Origin: Kineothrix alysoides
GTDB lineage: Bacteria > Bacillota > Clostridia > Lachnospirales > Lachnospiraceae
Direction of reading: 5' to 3'
Assembly: GCF_000732725.1 (NCBI RefSeq)
Contig: NZ_JPNB01000001.1
Coordinates: 806,001-870,000 of the forward strand
Length of the DNA: 64,000 nt
Shown here: in pieces, positions 60,187 to 64,000 of the stretch
Numbering within the stretch: position 1 is the first letter of the stretch
How the letters are laid out: each line of letters begins with the position of its first letter
Notes under the pieces: generated by a model
The model's database searches: none
What the model saw: only the letters and a program-made list of their open reading frames with translations
Told to the model about the DNA's origin: nothing
Translations under genes and position numbers: made by a program

Positions 60187-60993
60187 ATGATGGATAAAAA
60201 ATCGCCCTTACTCGAAGTGATAGGTTTGAATATTGAGTTTCACGACCATCTCGTGCCGGAAACGGTTGTATATGATTTCGATTTGACATTAAATGAAGGA
60301 GAAATCGTCGGCATTGTAGGGGAGTCCGGTTCCGGCAAATCCATGACAGCGCTTGCGATTGCCGGACTTTTAAGCCGCCACGATATGGAAAAAAAGGGGC
60401 AGATTCTCTACGAAGGGATGGATTTGCTCTCTTGTCCGCGCGCACAGCTTCGTAAGCTTCAGGGCAAAGAAATCGGCATGGTCTTTCAAGAACCCATGAC
60501 TTCCTTGAATCCTGTGAAGAAAATCGGATGGCAGGTGGAGGAAAGCCTGCGCCTTCACACCCAGATACCGAAGGAGGAACGCAAGGAAACTGCTCTTTCG
60601 CTTCTAAAAAGCGTAGAGCTTACGGAGGCGGAAAAGGTATATAAGATGTATCCCCATGAGCTGTCGGGAGGCATGCGGCAAAGAGCAATGCTGGCCGCGG
60701 CTATTATATGTGAGCCTAAACTATTGATTGCGGACGAACCGACTACTGCGTTGGATGTGACGATACAGGCACAGATTGTGAAACTGTTAAAAAAGATCAA
60801 TGAACAGAAGAAAACGGCGATTCTCTTTATTTCCCACGACTTAAGCCTGGTGAGCAGACTGTGTGAAAGGGTAATTGTAATGCAAGGCGGTTATATTGTG
60901 GAGACCGGAAGTTCAGAGGAAATCTTTGAGAATCCCAAGGAAGAATATACGAAAAAGCTGATAGCGGCGATTCCGAAATGTGTAAGAAAATAG
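60187..60993 (+). CDS. Peptide ABC transporter ATP-binding protein (OppD/DppD-like)
   Basis: A 268-residue ATPase. Walker A GESGSGKSM (about 44-52), Q-loop VFQEPMTSLNP (about 100-110), ABC signature ELSGGMRQRAMLA (about 158-170), Walker B LLIADEPTTALD (about 179-190) and the H-loop SHDLSLV near 220. Shorter than most OppD proteins because the C-terminal oligopeptide domain is cut down (ends IAAIPKCVRK). It pairs with the next ATPase. Confidence 0.93.
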   Translation: MMDKKSPLLEVIGLNIEFHDHLVPETVVYDFDLTLNEGEIVGIVGESGSGKSMTALAIAGLLSRHDMEKKGQILYEGMDLLSCPRAQLRKLQGKEIGMVFQEPMTSLNPVKKIGWQVEESLRLHTQIPKEERKETALSLLKSVELTEAEKVYKMYPHELSGGMRQRAMLAAAIICEPKLLIADEPTTALDVTIQAQIVKLLKKINEQKKTAILFISHDLSLVSRLCERVIVMQGGYIVETGSSEEIFENPKEEYTKKLIAAIPKCVRK

Positions 60994-61004
60994 GGGGAAT
61001 GGGA

Positions 61005-61775
61005 ATGGAAAATAAGAATATTCAAAATAAACCTATTTTTGCTGTCAGCGATTTAAGTGTATCATATAAAAAACATGTACCGGTGCTTGACCATGTTTCC
61101 TTTGAAATAGAACGAGGAGAGATTCTTGGACTGGTGGGAGAGAGCGGTTGCGGGAAGTCAACATTAGCCAAGGCAATCCTTAATATGATCAAGCATGAAA
61201 GCGGAGAGATAACCTACGATGTTTCCAAGAACAACAAAGGCATCCGTCCGCAGATGGTTTTCCAAGACCCTTACAGCTCCTTGAATCCAGTGAAAAAGGT
61301 AGGATGGATATTGGAGGAGCCTCTTAAGCTAAGGGGAGGTCTTACCAAAGCGAAGCGTCTGGAAAAAGTAAGAGAGATGCTGGACAGGGTAGGGCTTGAC
61401 GATGTTTTTGCGGATCGGTATCCGCGGCAGCTTTCCGGCGGGCAAAGACAGAGGGTCGCTTTGGCAGGTGCTCTGATGCTGGAGCCGGAGCTATTGATTG
61501 CCGATGAACCGGTATCGGCGCTGGACGTGACGATTCAGGCCCAGATTATAGAACTTTTGCTGAAACTCCACAGGGATATGAATCTGTCCGTTTTATTTAT
61601 ATCCCATGACCTGCGAGTGGTCTATCAGATGTGCGATAGGGTGATGATTATGAAAAAGGGCGAAATCGTGGAAATGGGAAAGGTGCAGGAGGTATATTTT
61701 TCACCGAAACACGAGTACACGCAGACGCTTTTAGAGGCGGCGGGAATCAGCGAGGATAAAAGCCTGACCGATTGA
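61005..61775 (+). CDS. Peptide ABC transporter ATP-binding protein (OppF/DppF-like)
   Basis: A 256-residue ATPase with Walker A GESGCGKSTLAKAI (about 45-58), Q-loop VFQDPYSSLNPVKKVGW, signature QLSGGQRQRVALAGAL and Walker B LLIADEPVSALD, H-loop SHDLRVVYQ. I start at the ATG at 61005, seven bases after agggggaa; the frame is open from 60978 inside the previous gene but that start has no ribosome-binding site. It ends the operon. Confidence 0.93.
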   Translation: MENKNIQNKPIFAVSDLSVSYKKHVPVLDHVSFEIERGEILGLVGESGCGKSTLAKAILNMIKHESGEITYDVSKNNKGIRPQMVFQDPYSSLNPVKKVGWILEEPLKLRGGLTKAKRLEKVREMLDRVGLDDVFADRYPRQLSGGQRQRVALAGALMLEPELLIADEPVSALDVTIQAQIIELLLKLHRDMNLSVLFISHDLRVVYQMCDRVMIMKKGEIVEMGKVQEVYFSPKHEYTQTLLEAAGISEDKSLTD

Positions 61776-61902
61776 GCTGATACCAGTCGGAAACAGCATT
61801 TTCCGGCTTGGCCTTTAGCAGCAACAGAATTTCTCTTGCAAATTCCAAAGCAGCGGAGCCGTTGGCGGTAATAATGCCGGCATCACATATGGCACCTAGG
61901 GA
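61747..61902 (-). pseudogene. Remnant of a DJ-1/PfpI (YoaZ-like) protein gene, C-terminal end
   Basis: Reading the minus strand gives about 50 codons ending at the stop 61747-61749: DAGIITANGSAALEFAREI, then LLLLKAKPENAVSDWYQL and NRSGFYPR. The ITANG and EFAREILLLL pieces match the last third of DJ-1/PfpI glutamine amidotransferase-like proteins. The upstream part is lost: beyond 61900 the frame runs through an 8-base A run into a stop, and no catalytic Cys region remains. Its tail overlaps the 3' end of the oligopeptide ATPase gene. Confidence 0.65.
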
Positions 61903-62065
61903 ATTTTTTTTCTTATCGCATAGTCTGCGACGGGCAGTACTTTATTGTTTTAAAATAAAAAAAAGCTCACATTTTGGAAACTATTTTACGAAACAGAAAT
62001 AAATTATAAGTATAAGAAGCAGAGATTTTTTCCTTATGTTTTCCTCTTCTGGCAATAAATAGATG

Positions 62066-62094
62066 TTGTAAAATATGAAAATAAATAGTACAAT
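62066..62094 (+). promoter_or_regulatory. Predicted promoter upstream of the 121-residue orphan gene
   Basis: TTGTAA (62066-62071), 17 bases, TACAAT (62089-62094), within a very AT-rich stretch. The transcript would begin near 62101 and include a start-stop pair (ATG TAA at 62162-62167). Confidence 0.5.
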
Positions 62095-62148
62095 AGTACT
62101 AGGATATACTAAAGAAAATACAAATTATATCCGATATAAATAATAAGC

Positions 62149-62167
62149 AAAGGAGTAATTTATGTAA
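62149..62167 (+). other. Minimal upstream start-stop unit (ATG-TAA)
   Basis: aaaggag (62150-62156) is followed at good spacing by ATG TAA (62162-62167), an initiation codon directly followed by a stop. It lies 21 bases before the real start at 62189. It may stall ribosomes to control the next gene, or be a broken former start. Confidence 0.4.
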
Positions 62168-62188
62168 AGAAGAAAGGTGGTGAGAGTT

Positions 62189-62554
62189 ATGAGGATGATA
62201 GAAGTAATAGGAATGCCGAAATCTCATGATTCCTTGCAGGCACAGCCGAAGCGAATTATTGAAGAAGCGCAAATACAGCCGATGCCGGAGAAGCAGCCGG
62301 ATTCCTCTGACTACTCTCTGAAAGAAGTAAAGAAGACCTTTACTGATATAAATAACATTTCACTTACTTTTAATAAAGAAGAATCCTATGATTACATAGG
62401 AAGCGAGAGCAGCCTTGCTAAGTTGGATATTCAGCAGGCGATTTCTGATATGCGAAGAGATAAGATTTTTGAGGAATATCAGTATTTTGTGGGTGGAAAG
62501 CCGGATTTGGAGTATGACGGTGATATCGACGGAACTGTGATTATAAAAAAATAA
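62189..62554 (+). CDS. Small protein of unknown function
   Basis: A 121-residue acidic soluble protein. The first ~45 residues are Gln/Pro/Glu-rich and probably disordered; the rest has SLKEVKKTFTDINNISLTF and the helix LAKLDIQQAISDMRRDKIFEEYQYFVG, ending in a basic IIKK. I do not recognise a family. The ATG at 62189 is eight bases after aaaggtgg and is preferred to a GTG at 62177. Monocistronic, with its own promoter and terminator. Confidence 0.65.
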   Translation: MRMIEVIGMPKSHDSLQAQPKRIIEEAQIQPMPEKQPDSSDYSLKEVKKTFTDINNISLTFNKEESYDYIGSESSLAKLDIQQAISDMRRDKIFEEYQYFVGGKPDLEYDGDIDGTVIIKK

Positions 62555-62562
62555 AGAGTGTG

Positions 62563-62595
62563 AGGATGTTCCAAGCGGGGCATCCTTCTTTTTTG
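62563..62595 (+). terminator. Intrinsic terminator
   Basis: AGGATG (62563-62568) pairs with CATCCT (62581-62586), extended by TTCC/GGGG wobble pairs, followed by TCTTTTTT. Confidence 0.75.
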
Positions 62596-62647
62596 CTTGC
62601 TTAGCGAGAGTTACTTTGTTAAGATATATTTATTAAAAAATGAAGAG

Positions 62648-62670
62648 GAAGGCCGAAAGGCTATGGCTAA
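62648..62670 (+). promoter_or_regulatory. Leader motif AGGCCGAAAGG-ATGGC (copy 2)
   Basis: AAGGCCGAAAGGCTATGGCT just before yqeG; GCC-GAAA-GGC can form a GNRA hairpin. It is almost the same as the string at 10481-10499 before an unrelated gene. Confidence 0.4.
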
Positions 62671-62679
62671 AAGGACGGA

Positions 62680-63216
62680 ATGAATATGCTCAAGAGGTTT
62701 TATCCCGATGAATATGCAGATTCTACTTATGAAATCGATTTTAATAAGCTATACGAGGAAGGGTATCGGGGGGTAATCTTCGATATCGATAATACGCTGG
62801 TCCCCCATGGGGCGCCTGCGGATGAAAGAAGTAAGGATTTTATCGGGCGGCTGAAGGCACTGGGATATCACATCATATTGTTATCCAATAACAAGGAGCC
62901 CAGGGTAAAAGGCTTTAACGACGCGGTGGGCACAGAATACATTTATAAAGCAGGCAAGCCCTCGGTAGGAAACTATCTGAAGGCTATGGAGCGGATGAGC
63001 ACCACGAAGGAAAATACGCTGTTCGTGGGTGATCAGATTTTTACGGACGTATGGGGAGCGAATCGGGCCGGAATCAGGACATATTTAGTAAAGCCCATTC
63101 ATCCCAAGGAAGAGATACAAATCGTTCTAAAAAGATATTTGGAGAAAATCGTGCTGTTCTTTTATTTGAGGAATTCCAGGAAGAAAGAAAAACCCAGGGA
63201 GAGGAGCAAAAAATGA
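62680..63216 (+). CDS. yqeG: YqeG family HAD phosphatase
   Basis: A 178-residue HAD superfamily IIIA protein. Motif I FDIDNTLVPHG is near residues 33-43, motif II LLSNNKEPRV near 67-76, the Lys in AGKPS near 92, and motif IV FVGDQIFTDVWGANRAG near 115-131. The family is conserved in Firmicutes next to aroE and yqeH and is thought to act on a phosphorylated small molecule; the substrate is unknown. A second ATG at 62686 is also well placed. The C-terminal tail is very basic. It overlaps aroE by four bases. Confidence 0.9.
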   Translation: MNMLKRFYPDEYADSTYEIDFNKLYEEGYRGVIFDIDNTLVPHGAPADERSKDFIGRLKALGYHIILLSNNKEPRVKGFNDAVGTEYIYKAGKPSVGNYLKAMERMSTTKENTLFVGDQIFTDVWGANRAGIRTYLVKPIHPKEEIQIVLKRYLEKIVLFFYLRNSRKKEKPRERSKK

Positions 63217-64000
63217 GGCAGATAGACGGATATACGAGGACCTGCGGTCTGATTGGGAATCCGGTGGAGCATACTATGTCTCCAATGATTCACAACACTT
63301 TGGCGGAAAGAGAAGGAAGGAATCTGGCATATATGCCCTTCCATGTGGAGAACGGAAACGTGAAGGCGGCAATAGAAGGAGCGTATGCACTGAATATATT
63401 AGGGTTGAACGTGACGGTTCCTTATAAGAGTGAGGTTATGAAATACCTTGCGGAGACGGATGAGACGGCGCAGAGGATCGGTGCGGTAAATACGTTAGTA
63501 CGGACGGCGGCGGGATATAAGGGGTATAATACCGACATGCCGGGTTTATATAGGGCGATGTGCAGTGAGGGAATCCGGCTGAAGGACGAGCACGTTATAC
63601 TTTTAGGTGCGGGCGGCGCAGCGCGGGCGGTGGCGTTTATGTGTGTCTTGGAGGGAGCAAAAAAGGTATATATTTTAAATCGCACATTAGATAAAGCGAA
63701 TCAGATAGCATCGGAGGTAAATCGCCTTCTCGAAACTGACTGCGTCACAGCCATGGAGATGCGGGATTACGCCAGTCTGCCGCGAGAAAGAAAATATCTT
63801 GCCATACAAGCGACCAGCGTAGGACTATATCCTAACGTAGAGGATGTGGTAATACAGGACAAGGATTTTTTCGAAATGCTTCACACCGGCTTCGATTTGA
63901 TATATAGGCCTGCGAACACAAAGTTTATGTCGCTTGTAAAGGAAGCGGGCGGACAGGCCTTCCATGGCCTTAAGATGCTGCTGTATCAAGGTGTAATAGC
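63213..64000 (+). CDS. aroE: Shikimate dehydrogenase (3' end outside window)
   Basis: The first 262 residues of an NADP-dependent shikimate dehydrogenase, the fourth step of the shikimate pathway. Substrate-binding motifs GLIGNPVEHTMSPMIHN (about 12-28), NVTVPYKSEV with the catalytic Lys (about 69-78), GAVNTLV and YNTDMPG (about 109); the nucleotide fold GAGGAARAV near 131-139 and NRTLDKA. The C-terminal GLKMLLYQG motif is just reached at the edge. Start codon overlaps the stop of yqeG (ATGA). Confidence 0.95.
   Translation, partial: MRQIDGYTRTCGLIGNPVEHTMSPMIHNTLAEREGRNLAYMPFHVENGNVKAAIEGAYALNILGLNVTVPYKSEVMKYLAETDETAQRIGAVNTLVRTAAGYKGYNTDMPGLYRAMCSEGIRLKDEHVILLGAGGAARAVAFMCVLEGAKKVYILNRTLDKANQIASEVNRLLETDCVTAMEMRDYASLPRERKYLAIQATSVGLYPNVEDVVIQDKDFFEMLHTGFDLIYRPANTKFMSLVKEAGGQAFHGLKMLLYQGVI

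Noticed and set aside
61808-62002. A + strand 64-codon frame after the peptide transporter
   Set aside because: The opposite strand of the same DNA reads as a DJ-1/PfpI C terminus, which is far more protein-like; the + frame is a shadow.
1-64000. CRISPR arrays, prophage genes, insertion sequences, tRNA and rRNA genes
   Set aside because: I looked for regular direct repeats with spacers, integrase or transposase motifs and tRNA-like cloverleaf ends and found none that hold up.

Overview
The window looks like chromosome from a spore-forming member of the Clostridia, most likely Lachnospiraceae. Three observations point there. There is a complete ftsZ-spoIIGA-sigE-ymxH-sigG sporulation block. 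There is a SCIFF ranthipeptide cassette (a six-cysteine peptide plus its radical SAM maturase) next to secDF. Housekeeping genes are densely packed in one direction, with frequent ATGA overlaps and GTG or TTG starts. There is no phage, transposase, CRISPR array, tRNA or rRNA gene that I can see.

Layout. 1-3.9 kb: the 3' end of a GH20 hexosaminidase followed by a sugar ABC uptake system (binding protein and two permeases), an amino-sugar scavenging operon. 3.9-4.9 kb: decayed, gene-poor DNA. 4.9-11.6 kb: hemZ, hisS, aspS, an Sfp-type phosphopantetheinyl transferase and two orphan proteins. 11.7-15.1 kb: a cell-wall amidase, a membrane protein with an Ada-like cysteine motif, a HAD phosphatase and a CBS/CorC membrane protein. 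15.4-19.7 kb: a small membrane protein, the 47-residue SCIFF peptide (scfA), its maturase (scfB) and a SecD-SecF fusion. 19.8-36.1 kb: recJ, a PfkB kinase, murE, priA, def, fmt, a zinc peptidase, rsmB, rlmN, stp, prkC, rsgA and ychF, i.e. replication restart, translation start, ribosome maturation and Ser/Thr signalling. 36.3-50 kb: the dcw cluster (mraZ, rsmH, ftsL-like, two class B PBPs, mraY, murD, ftsW, murA, divIB, ftsZ), without murG or murC. 50.2-53.3 kb: early and forespore sporulation genes. 53.4-56.6 kb: an ECF vitamin-type transporter S component behind a structured leader, a P-loop kinase, an APH-like kinase and nrdR. 56.8-61.8 kb: an oligopeptide-type ABC operon (binding protein, two permeases, two ATPases). 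61.7-64 kb: a DJ-1/PfpI gene remnant, an orphan protein, yqeG and the start of aroE.

Points that most deserve attention: rsmH is split by an apparent one-base frameshift in a run of six G that is also a textbook -1 slippery heptamer; the 47-residue SCIFF precursor lies in what would otherwise look like intergenic DNA; the spoIIGA promoter has an abnormally long -35/-10 spacing with a Spo0A-box-like -35, as in Bacillus spoIIG; an operator of four 10-bp-spaced AAGTGG boxes lies upstream of mraZ; two related families of dispersed palindromic repeats occur; several intergenic hairpins look able to hide ribosome-binding sites; and the second PBP has a KTA in place of the KTG triad.

All functions are read from sequence motifs and gene order. 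No database search was possible, so substrate assignments for transporters and kinases are inferences.
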